Positions 1 to 10,699 of a stretch of DNA of 40,738 nt are shown piece after piece. Each line of letters begins with the position of its first letter. The first letter of the stretch is position 1. Source of the stretch: Gnetum montanum. Lineage: Eukaryota; Streptophyta; Gnetopsida; Gnetales; Gnetaceae. The stretch spans positions 1 to 40,738 of the forward strand of contig MNCI01036132.1 of NCBI GenBank assembly GCA_015680685.1. Direction: 5' to 3'. The notes under the pieces are model-generated. The model saw only the letters and a list, made by a program, of their open reading frames with translations. It was not told the origin of the DNA and searched no databases. Position numbers and translations under genes: made by a program.

Positions 1-1
1 C

Positions 2-739
2 ACAACAATTTTGGCTGAGAAATTCTCTGTTCTGCAAACTACTGTGGATATATTTCCATTGATTTCATCAATTACAAAGTCAGTTACTCTTGAGAAATAT
101 ATATTATGGTATGGATACCAAACACCATGCATCCCTGCTCCATGAAATGGCCGAAATGTGCCAACAGTTACCACTGTGTGTGGTTGGTCCTACCCAGCTG
201 ACTTCCTGGTGATAAAAGTCAACAATAACGAAGGGGACTTCTCAATTATAATGGGAAGGGAATGGCTAAGCACAATAGATGCATGCCTTAGGATCCGTGA
301 TCTTTCCTTAGAAATATATAAGATAAACATTTATGGAAAGATCGAGAAGAGGAAATTTCCATGCATCACATACAATGATTCATCGGGTGATGACATGAAG
401 GAATGCTCCACATCTCCTCCATGCAGTAGGTGTGCCCTTGAAACTTTGAAACAAAGATGCTTGTATGTAGCAACCACACAACTAGTAGTAGACACCCTAT
501 GGTTGACAACTACTCAAAAGAGCAACAAAAAAATATGCATGGAACGAACTGAGGAAACAACCCATGCCAACAACGAAGGCATAGATACATTGGAATATGA
601 GCGTCGCCAACTTCCACCCCTTAATCTAAGAACATCAATGGTGAGAAGTTGGGAACTTCTACGAAATTCAAACAGGCGCTCATTATTTTGGATCTCTCCC
701 TTTCCATTTAGTCATGGGAGAGATGGCCACCTATGCTAA
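2..739 (+). pseudogene. retropepsin-like gag-pol fragment of element D
   Basis: Retrotransposon polyprotein fragment. In frame 2 the reading is open from base 2 to a TGA at 143-145, then from 146 to 739. The core GWSYPADFLVI...IIMGREWLSTIDA (about 185-295) is the C-terminal half of a retroviral-type aspartic protease, with the ILGRPWL-like flap/core motif seen here as IMGREWL. After it, RIRDLSLEI and FPCITYND match the corresponding stretches of copies A (3621-3863) and B (10020-10250). LYVATTQ...TTTQKS..KICME (about 460-545) matches the protease-RT linker of copies A and B. From about 600 the homology ends and the ORF tail is probably not retroviral. A start codon is meaningless here because the region is internal to a polyprotein. 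Aspartic protease of a Ty3/gypsy element is well supported; function is certainly lost. Confidence 0.75.
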
Positions 740-2285
740 TAAATCAAGGCCCTCAGTTCTTTTTAATTTTTTGTTTTAAACATTTTTTTTTACACATTTT
801 TGTTCTACAAATTTCTTTAACTTTTCTTATTTTTTGTTTTACATCATCGTTATACTTTTTCATTTTGTGTGTGTGTGTGTGTGTTATCCACCCTATAAGT
901 TTGTCACCAATAAGTGTTCAGAATGATGGTATGAACTGTTTTCATATTGATTGCTAATGTTTGATTTTTACCTTTAAGTCATGATGTTGATACTAAGGTA
1001 TGTTTCTTTTGATATGGTAGGCAATGAGTTCACTTCATTCATTCATCCACACTTTCTATGGTCTCTCTCAGCTTGAAAATGTACATTCCCTTTCGAATAA
1101 GAACTTTAACGAATTGGTGACTAGGCATTTCTCAACTAAGGAAGGACTCAAGTATTGAAAATGGTGTGACTTTAAGGGAACTTGGTGCATTTGTGTTGGC
1201 CATCCTCTTGGGTGCTTGGATGTTTTCTTCTTGAGTTTTCTTGTCATTTTGATGTCACTCAATCATCGGGAAGCTGAGTCGATAAAAATATGAAGTCTTT
1301 GCATGGTGTGGTTCTCACGCATAAAAACACAAAACACAAAAAACAAAGAAAAGAAAAGAAAAGAAAGTGAGAATTCAAAGCACACCCCTTAGACAAAATA
1401 ATTTCTTGGGCTACAAGCACTAGTTATGGAACCCAAAATAAAAAGGTTTCCTCTAACTAAGGCCCTTCTAGCTTCCCATTCTCTCCTCATTTGTTTCATC
1501 GGAATGGTGGTGACTCTTGGAGAAGGCATTCTTGTTACTTCAAGAGGATGGATTGGCCAAATGCATTGATGCGAAGTCACTGGAAGTGGTTTGTTTGAGG
1601 CTGGATTTGGAATGAGATCTACTAAGTCACATTAATCATGAAACACACAAGGGGATATACACCACCTTGTTCTTGGGATTCCATTCCATTCTTTTCTCTC
1701 CATCCTTCTCTCCATTATTCACCTCATTGTCAGTTGTATCATCAGTGTATATTTTGGTTGATGCATTATTTTTTTTTTGGTAAATTCTTGCGGTTAAGAC
1801 TTTAAATCTTGTTGCAAATGACATTCCCAAAGCCTACGGACTCTTTGAATGTGGGTTTGTTAGGGCATTAAGGGCATGAGCCTACTTTGGGGAGGACCCA
1901 CTGGCATCTGTCTTTGGTGCACTAGTTAACTTCTTTTCCCTAACATTTTTGCAATTAATTGTTATTTTTTTCATTTCCATCTTGACATCCATTTCATCGA
2001 TGTCATAGTTGTCCCTTTTTATCTATCTTTCTTATTCCTTTTCTTTCTCCATTCTATCTCTACCGGAGGTTCGTGATTAGTCATGGGGGTATGGGGCCTG
2101 ATTTTTTCAATTTTCTCCTAACCCCAAATTTCTTCAATTTCTTCCTAACCCCTATACCTTCAGTAGTCATCAATATTATATCTCCAGATCTGCAATCAAC
2201 CATACCACAACCTAGCCAATGGACTTACACCGAAGCAAGGTATTAATTACATGATGATTCATTTACGCTTGCTAATATAAGAGTA
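740..2285 (+). other. non-coding stretch between protease and LTR in element D
   Basis: No reading frame with RT, RNase H or integrase motifs was found on either strand. It holds T-rich sequence, a (GT)n microsatellite at about 866-884, an A-rich (AAAGA)n-like tract at 1335-1366, and short pyrimidine-rich runs near 2020-2060. It may be the spacer of a non-autonomous element or unrelated sequence joined by deletion. Confidence 0.5.
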
Positions 2286-3174
2286 TGTTGTGTGTGTAGA
2301 TGGAAATCATGCAACAACGGACCAAATATGGAAGGAATGCTTGGAATGAAGCAGTGCTGGAAGTAGCTATGCAAGGAGTAAGATCGATGGTGTGCTTATG
2401 GATAGATAATGAAAGGCACAATCTTGGTGTTGGCAGCAACAACACTTCTTTCTCTCTCTCTTTCTCAGCTGCCAACTAAGGCCTGATGTCAATGTAATAA
2501 GGTGTTCATCCTTGTTGTCATAAACACCAATTCTATTGAGNTATTTTTTATGTGCCCGCAATAGGAGTCCTAGAGTGAATGGATCTTTATTCAAGCAAAC
2601 ATTGTACCTAAACACAATTTTTTATACGGCAATAAAGATGAGCTTCTTGAATAAACCTTGCAGTGCATGGAATAGGCTAATTAGGATTTTATTTAATGTT
2701 ATTTACTACTTTCCATTTAATCACTTTATTAGGAATTAAAACCTTCTCAACCCTTTCCTCCTAGTTAAGTGCCTCAGTACGACCACTTCGAGCACCTGCA
2801 TTACGCGTGGTGATCCCAGCAACGATTAGCATTTGGTAGCCACGGTTACATCGGTTTAGGGTGTACGGTAAGTGGGAATGGATGTTGATGCTAGGTTAAT
2901 TTAGACTTAGTTCATTAGTTAGAGTTAGTTAGTCTCTTCAACTGTTCACCTCAATAGCATAGGAGATAAAATCAAAAAAGATATAAAAATCATATACCTC
3001 AGACTTACTTAACCATACACCGTGACAACTACAAGTAAGTCTGGGAAGACAACAAATGATTAACCTTAAGTGTTCCATGAGGCGTGTAGGCACTTAGTCT
3101 ACAGAGTTTGACCAGATCGCGCGTGTTATGCTCATATTCGTATGGTTGAGTGTAGGGGTACCTCGCCACTCATC
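2286..3174 (+). repeat. LTR of element D (plus orientation)
   Basis: About 889 bp, starting TGTTGTGTGT and ending CACTCATCA. The reverse complement matches the LTR at 36615-37510 in order: GAGTGG.GAGGTACCC, the ATGCTAATCGTTGCTGGGAT block, the GCAAGGTTTATT..AAGCT..TCTTTATTGCC block (in D 2622-2670) and the CCGCAATAGGAGTC block (2558-2571). The 3' end is firm; the 5' end is set from the length of the sister LTRs (866-911 bp) and is uncertain by about 30 bp. An N interrupts it at 2541. Confidence 0.7.
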
Positions 3175-3179
3175 ACCAT

Positions 3180-4203
3180 GCGAATGCTATTGGTCATCTA
3201 TTATTTACTTCCAATAATATTTTTTTCATATTTATCAAGGTTGATGTTGATGATTACTGATTTTTTTATTATTTAAAAAGACATATTCTAGCACATCTAG
3301 TTGGGCTTTTAACTCTAACCATTTTTGCTCAAACTTTTCTAGGATCTTTAACTGTCCCCATTCAATATCTCCTTCCTGGTGTGAATGTGCATAGGAATGT
3401 TTCCTTTGTACCTATTCTAACTTATCCATTTCTTTAACATAGGCATATATGATTTGATTAGTTGGTTCCATGTATATTTAAGATTATATCTCTTCATTAG
3501 TAGTCAATCATTGGGTACCTTCTTCTTTAGTGGCTATTACATACATACATTGTTGCACACACATTTCTTCTACACACTAGTTACATGCTATTTCTTTCTT
3601 TATTTATTAGCCCAAATTCTTCACACATAGTTACATCCATTATTGCTGTATGTGATACATGAAACTTGATGTCTTTGTATAATTCTAGCTTGACCCTCGG
3701 AAAGTTTCAAGGAAAAATCTCTAATTTCAAGCTTAGCATCCATAGTGATAAGCCATGCCCTTTCCATTATTATATAAAAATTTAACGTATTTTTTCCCAT
3801 GTTGATCACTAAGAAGTCGATAGGATAGGACCAACCATTGATGGTGGTGATGGCATCATTCACCTATTCAAGTGGGATAGTGATTGACTTATTTGTAAGC
3901 TCTAATCAAATATTTCTTTTCCTTAGTGATGGAAGATTCCAAGCTTTGTACATATCTTGTAAATAAGTTCATTTCTAACTCAATATCTAATAGAGTTTTG
4001 CATAGTTTGTATCCTACTTTTTGGAGATATATCAAGGTACTTCTTGGATCTATTATTTTGTGGGAAAGTGATCCTATCTTAATCCAATGTGTAATAGCTT
4101 TGGTTAGCATGATAGTAGTTATATTTGGATTGGTATAAGATGGAAGCCTACTATTCCCTATAGAAGTGTGTGTAGATGATGTTGATGTAAACGGAGTCCC
4201 CAT
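3180..4203 (-). pseudogene. protease and protease-RT linker of element A
   Basis: Minus-strand frame 4203-3889 includes LCKTLLDIELEMNLFTRYV, which aligns with the retropepsin active-site stretch (family LLDTGSxVN): the catalytic Asp is kept but TGS reads IEL. The frame shifts near 3870 and continues as 3863-3621 with GWSYPIDFLVI and IIMERAWLITMDA, the protease C-terminal half. Further down, in fragments, come ATKEEGTQ.LTTNEE, then LELKAQLDVLEYVFLNN (about 3250-3300), which corresponds to the LKxLPxxLKYxFL linker before RT in this lineage. Sister copy B has the same order. Broken by at least one frameshift and several stops; inactive. Confidence 0.75.
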
Positions 4204-6680
4204 CCTTTGAACCCTTTCTAGACTTATTCAAAAGAATGAATGTTTCCTAGATCGAGATTCATTCATTATCACCTTCTTCTACATGTTTAATACCCTTTTT
4301 GTATTCTTCTACTGTGATTATAATAGTATCTCCCCTTGCATGACTAGTGGTGGAACTAGTTGTAACGAATTAGAAGGTTGGTTTGATGGAAAAGCTGTAG
4401 GTTGATGTGCATAGAGATTTGGATCCATCCTTGGAGTGGTGGACCTATAATACTCAGGTGGATAATAATGAAAAGAAGAATGAACTAAATAATTCCTTGG
4501 AGAGATTATACATTATACATAATATCCATAAGGATTTGGTTCCCTATATGGATATTGTTGCCTTGGCAATGACATTGCTCATGCTTGTGGCTATGTCCAC
4601 TACTACTAGTATTACTCCTATGGTTGAAGGTAGGCTCTGCTTGGGTAGTAAGTTGCTTGAAAGAATTGTCTAATATTACCCTAAGGATAATATAGTCATC
4701 TTGGAATTTTCTTTTTAAAAAATCTCAAATTGAGTGCGTACGCTCTAGAATCTTGCAAGTGGGTCGTAACAAGGAAACATCCCTTAGGATGTTCACACTA
4801 GCACATCTTGCATCCTTCCTCTTCTTTTGAACTAGAGTCCATACATTCCTTAGCTATTTCCTTTCTATTTATAACCTTCTCTTCCATGATCTCTTCTCTT
4901 CTTCTTATGTTTACCTTTATTGAATGTTTGTTTAGTCCTTTCTTCTACTATCTTGAGAGCTTTAGCAAACTTCTCATCCATCAAGTCCCCACAACTTCTC
5001 TACCTTTGTTTTTATATCATCAGCTAGTTTTTGTATTGGTATATTTTTCTTATGAATTACATCCTCAAATGGTTCTTCTTCCTACTTATTTCATATTTGA
5101 ACATCTTATTTTCTTATTGATGGATCTTAGTTATATTCTTCAGTTAATTCTCTCTTCTTTAACTCTAGTTCCTCTTTTGCCACTTGGTGTATTAACCTTT
5201 GGATCTGATGAGTGGTCATCTTTGATAATATTCCTTGGGTGTAGATCCCAAGGGTCATTCTATTTTTTTTCTTAACCCATTAATTATCTATCTAAGTTTT
5301 TCCCTTTGTGAGAATCCATGGCCTAGGCATCTATGCGGAAGAGAAAAATATCTATTTATTACTGCATCAAAGGATTCATCTATCCCTTTCTTTCATCCCT
5401 AGATTTCTTTTCTTAGGTTAGACACTCTTAAGTAATTCTAATAATTTTCATTAAAGAGCTTAATCATGATACTTCATCTTCTAATCAATTATAATTCTAA
5501 TGATCTCTACCAACTCTCTACCTTCTTAATGAGTGTCATAGGAAATAACTTTAATTTTTTCTTGTCACTTTCAATGTTTTGGAGGATACAAGAATCAAGG
5601 AATGGTTAAAGGTGCTATTGTGGATCTACGTTATATCCACCTTCAAATTTGGAAATGTTGTTCATATCAAGTTGCTTGATGTGACTATCCTTCATTTTCC
5701 TAGTTGGAATATACATTGCTTTTCTTATATTTATCATAGGTCAAGTAGCCAGTAGGGGTTCTTCATAGTTGTCACGTTTGTAAACTCTGTTGTAGTGGTA
5801 ACCCCTCCAATGGTTATAATACTCTCTATTCTCATGCTTGTTTCTATATCTTTATTGTTTATAATCTTCCTCTTCATTCTCAGGGTACCTTCTTCTATAT
5901 TCATCCCTCTCATAACCTCTTCGTCCTTCTCTATCATGGTCTCTTGATCTATATTCCTTCCTATTAGATTTCATAGATGAATGAGATAAGGAATAGAAGA
6001 TAGTTGAAGAATAGTTTTGATTGGTTCTCCTTCTGTGACTTTGTGATTCATCCTCTTTTGATTCTACAAAAGCTCTAGGCCTTGAGCTCTATCTATGTAT
6101 GAAGCATCTTATATTCCTTCTAAGGCCTTTTGCTAGGATTGACTTTAACTTTATGTTGGAAAGATCTTCAATATGTATTACTGGTTTCTAGGAGTGAGAT
6201 CCATGAGTTTGATAGAACTTTTTAACTTGGAACGAAGTGTCTTTTCTCTCTTCTAGGAAAACTATCTAAGGAACTTTCTTTCACTAGTCATGTTCATGAT
6301 GTGTTTCCATGATGGCATCCCTTCTTGCTTGGGCCTTTGTTGGTTGGTATGACCTTGTCATGTCCTTCATGACTTGATAGCTCTCTTTTTCATGACTTAG
6401 GTTGGCCTTCATGAGGGCTACTTGAAACATCAATGGTATGGAACATCCTAATGGTAGAAATATCTTGCCTTGAAGTCTCTCCATATGAGTTTCTTATCTT
6501 GGTGAAGAATGAATGTGAAATTAGGATAGTATTGGTTAGCATGAGCATATGTAATTCTTGTCTACATCAGTGCACTCTAGTCCTCTTCATTATGTGTTAT
6601 GTCATGACTTCTTTGAACTTCCTTAGTAGGTTATGATTTTTCTCTAATTATGGAAACCATGTTATATTGTTGAGACTTTA
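4204..6680 (-). pseudogene. degenerate gag of element A
   Basis: Gag region of A, read leftwards. Near 6540-6450 the reading YYPNFTFILHQDKKLIWRDF matches the N-terminal gag block of copy B (YNPSFTFILY). Around 5935-5860 there is an Arg/Glu/Asp/Tyr-rich tract (HDREGRRGYERDEYRRRYP), as in B at 12100-12350. The retrotrans_gag core is expected at about 5500-5750. The coding strand is full of stops. The long plus-strand ORF at 4808-5275 is the antisense of this lysine/glutamate-rich gag and is not a gene. No CCHC knuckle was recognised. Confidence 0.55.
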
Positions 6681-6788
6681 TATGTGAGTATATATGTTAT
6701 TAAGTTCGATTAAATATGTGAAGAATGAACTTTATAGTTCTTGATGCAACAAACTTTTTAAGACAACTACTAAGCATACATTGAAACA

Positions 6789-6806
6789 TCCCCAACAATG
6801 GCATCA
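6789..6806 (-). promoter_or_regulatory. primer-binding site of element A (tRNA-Asp type)
   Basis: Minus-strand TGATGCCATTGTTGGGGA, next to the LTR end with one intervening base. It matches the plant tRNA-Asp PBS TGGCGCCGTTGCCGGGGA except for G-to-A and C-to-T changes, mostly at CpG, typical of methylation decay. This site primes minus-strand DNA synthesis in the Athila/Tat group. Confidence 0.75.
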
Positions 6807-6807
6807 A

Positions 6808-7673
6808 TGATGAGTGGTGGTGTATCCCAACACTCTACCATATAAGTCACAAGTGTTCACATGCAATCAGATCATAATCCTTAGATGGACAATATAATTA
6901 TGCTAGGAGTTGAAATTAATTTCATGATCATTTTCTTTTCACTTTGAGTTAGTGAAATTTGAGTGTATGGTTTAACTCATGGCGACACATATGATAAGTG
7001 ATGTTGTAAGGCTCAAATGACTCCTAATGGTAAACATGATTAAAAATAGAATTAAATTCTAGGTCTAAGTAATATAGAAATAGAAATCTATTCTATCCTA
7101 GTTGTAATGAGTATCCCATCTTGGCTTGCTAGTCACATCTTGAGCTTATGTAATTGTCACTAGGATTACCAAGTGGAATCACTATTGAGCAAATCAAGTG
7201 AGACCACTCCTAAGTTACCAAATAATTACACTTAAATGCTTGAAACTAGTTGTTCTCATTTTACTTAACTAATGAGCATGAAAAATGAAATACTTTGGAA
7301 TGCAAATGATCAACCTAAGAAAATAGGAAAATTCTAATAATTAAACAAAAGAACAAAAGAACTAATCGAATGCTACAATGATGCAAAATAGGCTTGATCT
7401 TTATTACCAATCATGAATCATACCCATGTATAATTAACTCAAATAAAGACTCTGTTCAACTATTACAAGCATTCACTCTATCACTAAGACTATGAAAAAA
7501 ATTGCAAGATTTTGGATAAGGGCTGGCAAAAAATTATTTTTGCTTGTATGCCCAAGTATTTATATCTATAGGACTACATAGCTCTCAAGGCATCGTATCA
7601 ACGATGACATAGCATGGGCTATTATATTGTAGCTATGATATCATCGATATGATATTCTAGATACAATATCACA
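6808..7673 (-). repeat. 5' LTR of element A
   Basis: 866 bp, on the plus strand TGATGAGTGG ... ATATCACA. A minus-strand TATA box (TATAAATA) lies at 7553-7562, about 115 bp inside the U3 end. The U3 holds dyad blocks such as ATATCATATCGATGATATC (about 7638-7657). Homologous to the LTRs at 2286, 13127 and 36615. Confidence 0.75.
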
Positions 7674-8030
7674 TTTGATTAAAAAATGATTTAATTAGGG
7701 TTGATGGTTTGCATGAAGTTAATGCCCCAAAGATCAATAGGCTTCAATGGTTGGATCCACTATTAGGACCCTTCCATTTATACAGTCATCCCTTCATCTC
7801 ATTGGTAGCACTCACATGAATTGAAGAAATGATGGTTGTACCTAAATATTATTGGTCATTAGTATCCTACCATGATGATTTTGATGGTCATTCTCCTTGT
7901 TACATAATGACCCCCCACAAGAACTCTCATGATCATCTTGGAGGATCCATAGTTCATTAGCATTGAGTATGCACCATCGCACCAAGTCATTAATACAAAC
8001 CTTGTAAAGGTTGCTCTTGATTTTCATCCA
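7674..8030 (-). pseudogene. integrase N-terminus of element B, cut by element A
   Basis: Minus-strand KSNLYKVCINDLVRWCI...ILQDDHESSCGG (8027-7842) matches the start of Ty3/gypsy integrase; the zinc-finger region is degenerate. Further on, LKPIDLWGINFMQTINPN (about 7750-7690) matches the opening of the catalytic core, WGIDFMGP in the family, with the first catalytic Asp read as Asn. Homology stops exactly at the LTR end of A at 7673, which marks the insertion point. Confidence 0.7.
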
Positions 8031-8219
8031 ATGTTTAGCTTGGTGAAGAAACTATTGTTTCTTCTTGTTATTTCATTATTAAGGTATCTCTTGAGTGAGT
8101 AGGTAAGATAGGAATTCCTTGCATCAACTAGGATCTTTGGGATTTTTCACTTCAAGAACTTTTACAAAGATGAGTTTACCTAGAAATTATTCAAATAAAG
8201 ATCCTTCATCTTCTTCATT

Positions 8220-9450
8220 TCCCCATTGTAACTAAGATAAGTGGTCGGTGACAATGTTCTCAATTTTCTTTTTAGTTCATCATTGTAAGGTTAAACTCTT
8301 GTAGAATTACTAGCCATTGTATAAGATGAGAGCTCATCATAGCTTGTTCATGAGGAACTTGATGGTACTATGGTCCATGTGCACAAAAATTTGATATCCA
8401 AACACATAGTGCCTAAATTTCTCTAAGGCATAGACCACTACCATGAGCTCCTTCTCTGTGGTGATGTAGTTTATCTATGCTTCCATAATGCTTTTGTTTG
8501 CATAATGGATGTAGTAGGGATATTTTTGATCATCCAATTATGTAATCATGACCCCCAAAGCATAATTGGATGCATCCTTCATGATGTAAAAAGGTACGAA
8601 CTAATTAGGAGTACATAGAATAGGAGTTTCTATGAGCTTTTATTTTAACTATTGGAATGCTAACTCCCATTCTTTGGTTTAGTTGAATGATGCATCCTTC
8701 TTTGTGAGCTCAACCAATGAGTTAGCAATTTTTAAAAAAGTTCTTGATGAAGAATTAGTAATAACAAATGTATCCAATGAATGACCTTACATCTTTCACC
8801 ACTTCAGGTTACCTAGTTATTCCTTAGATGACCTATATCTTTTTTGGATCTACTTCAATTTCTTTTTCAAAAATTATGTGCCCCAACACTATGTATTCTT
8901 GGATCATCAGATGGTTTTTTTGCTAGTTAATCTTTAGGTTAATCTTCATACATCATTGAAGCACTTGTTCAAGATTGTCCAAGGCTTACTCTACCATAGG
9001 TGGAGAAGTCATCTAGGAGACTTCTACCTTGCTACTAATCTACTGTTGAAAGATGATAAGAACCAAATGTTAAAAGGTAGTAGGAATATTACATAGGTTA
9101 AAGGATATCTTTTTGTATGCAAAAGTCCCCCAAGGACATATGAATGTAATTTTTGCCTAGTTCTCTAGTGCAATCTAAATTTTTTTATGGCCACTATATC
9201 CATTTTGAAAGCTATAATAACAATGTCCTACTATGGTGTTCAAAACTTGGTTAATAAATGACAATGGAAAATGATCCTTGAAGGTTATCATGTTCAATAA
9301 CTAAAAATCTATCCAGACTCTTTACTTCCCCACCTTCTTGGGAACAATCACATGTGGGGTAACCCATTTGCTATTTGTAATCAAATAGATGAACCTAGCC
9401 TTGAGAAGTTGTTCTACATTCTCCTTTAAAACTTACTTTAATTTTAGGTT
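8220..9450 (-). pseudogene. reverse transcriptase and RNase H of element B
   Basis: Minus strand. VEQLLKARFIYLITNSKWV, then TPHVIVPKKVGK (about 9418-9325), is RT motif 1-2. MITFKDHFPLSFINQVL and YYSFQNGYSGH follow, the latter covering the motif A region with the catalytic Asp read as Asn. TFICPWGTFAYKK.SFNLCN is motif B. The YxDD box is LDDFS (about 9015-9000), one base out of frame with the preceding part, so a frameshift lies between. RNase H fragments are HMDHSTIKFLMNK (about 8385-8345) and ENIVTDHLS (about 8255-8225), matching TDHSALKYLMNK and ENxVADHLS of the family. At least six in-frame stops; no activity possible. Confidence 0.8.
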
Positions 9451-9619
9451 CAACCTTCATTTTGGCTACCTCTTTGGCTTGATGGAAGAGTCTATATAGA
9501 TGTGCTGCTAGCATACCTATGAATATATCCTAGTAATTTCATGATATGATAAAGAAAATTTTGTTGACTATTTGTTCACCATCTTTAACAACTTCTATTT
9601 CTATTTTGGAGTATGTTTG

Positions 9620-10400
9620 ACATTGATGATTACTAGCTTGTCATTATTAAGAAAAACATATTTTAAAGCTGCTGATAAAGCTTTTAGTTCAAGGAGCTCA
9701 TGCTTAAATTGATCAGGGATTTCCAACTCTTCCAAATCCATTTCAATTTATGTGTATGAGAGTTGGTGATGGAGTTGCTCCATTTCATCCATGTTCTCAA
9801 TATAGACACTCAAAAGGCTTACCAAGGGTTCCATGCATATGGTAGATTTAGCTTGATGATTTGTTATTAGCCACTGGGTACCTTCTTATTTTGTGGTTGC
9901 TACATATAGAAACCTCAAAATTACTATTATTTTAGCACACTAATTGCATGTTGAAATTAATCTACCCTTCACTATCCATATTTTCTATATAATAGCACCT
10001 TGTGTCATTGTATGTGATGCATGGATCCCTCTTCTTCTCTATCTTGCCAAATTTATTTCCCTTGAAGATTTCCAAGGAAAGGTCTTAAATACCCATTTTA
10101 ACATTGATAGTACTTAGCCATGCCCTTTCCATAATTATAGTGAAGTTCCCTTTACAATTATCCACATGAATTGCAAGGAAATCTGTAGGATAGGACCACT
10201 CATAAATGGTGGTCACAATGTCCTTCACTAGTCTCAAAAAAACAGTGATGGACTGATCTACCAATTTTAATATGATATTTCTCTTCTTAAGAAGAGTTAG
10301 GTTTTAGGTATTATATATTTATTTGGAGATTAAGTTCACCCCAGAATTTGAGTTTAAGAAAGCTTTATATGGATCATTTCATGCAATTTACAAATAAATG
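9620..10400 (-). pseudogene. protease and linker of element B
   Basis: Minus strand. YKAFLNSNSGVNLISK (about 10371-10324) is the retropepsin active site with the canonical DSGS read as NSNS, so the catalytic Asp is lost. YEWSYPTDFLAI...IIMERAWLS (about 10215-10120) is the C-terminal half, matching copies A and D. The linker LYVATTK.EGTQWLITNHQAKS and FKHELLELKALSAALKYVFLNN (about 9700-9630) leads to RT. Confidence 0.75.
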
Positions 10401-10699
10401 ATGGAACTCAGAGGATTAGATCATTTCCTAGGAAGATGACCAACCTTTATCCAATCTATGACTACATGGATCAACATAATAGTATGAAAATTATGGATCC
10501 TTTGATTTAAAGGCAACTTGAGGGTACTTTCAAAGGTAGAGAAGGTAGGGTTAACAACCACAAATGTTTGCAAGATTTTTGTGGGACTATTTATTCTAAA
10601 GAATGATCTCTTATAAGGTTTTTATTTAGAACCACTTGGATGAAAATTCAAATATAAATTCACTACCCTTGTAGTGTTTTGTTGTTGTGACCATGGTGG

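Larger units (their letters stand above)
1..3174 (+). mobile_element. Ty3/gypsy element D, 3' part, nested in element A
   Basis: This is the right-hand part of a plus-strand LTR retrotransposon: protease and protease-RT linker at the left edge, then about 1.7 kb without recognisable pol, then an LTR ending at 3174. The LTR is homologous, in opposite orientation, to those at 6808-7673, 13127-14037 and 36615-37510. Directly right of 3174 the sequence is minus-strand homologous to the protease-RT linker of element A, so D appears to have inserted into A. No RT, RNase H or integrase lies between protease and LTR, so D is internally deleted or a non-autonomous gag-pro derivative. Its 5' half lies outside the window, so its target-site duplication cannot be checked. 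A single N sits at 2541 inside the LTR. Confidence 0.75.
3175..7673 (-). mobile_element. Ty3/gypsy element A (5' LTR, gag, protease), truncated by D
   Basis: Read on the minus strand: LTR (7673 to 6808), tRNA-Asp-type PBS (6806-6789), degenerate gag (about 6680 to 4200), protease (about 4080 to 3621) and protease-RT linker down to about 3180, where element D begins. The right end (7673/7674) abuts a conserved integrase segment of element B, so A inserted into B. The family is shared with B, D and the LTR at 36615. All reading frames are broken by stops and shifts. Confidence 0.75.

Noticed and set aside
4808-5275. 155-codon plus-strand ORF, hydrophobic and Ser/Phe/Leu-rich
   Set aside because: It is the antisense of the Lys/Glu-rich gag region of element A; complementing such codons yields Phe/Leu/Ser. 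No domain and no promoter.
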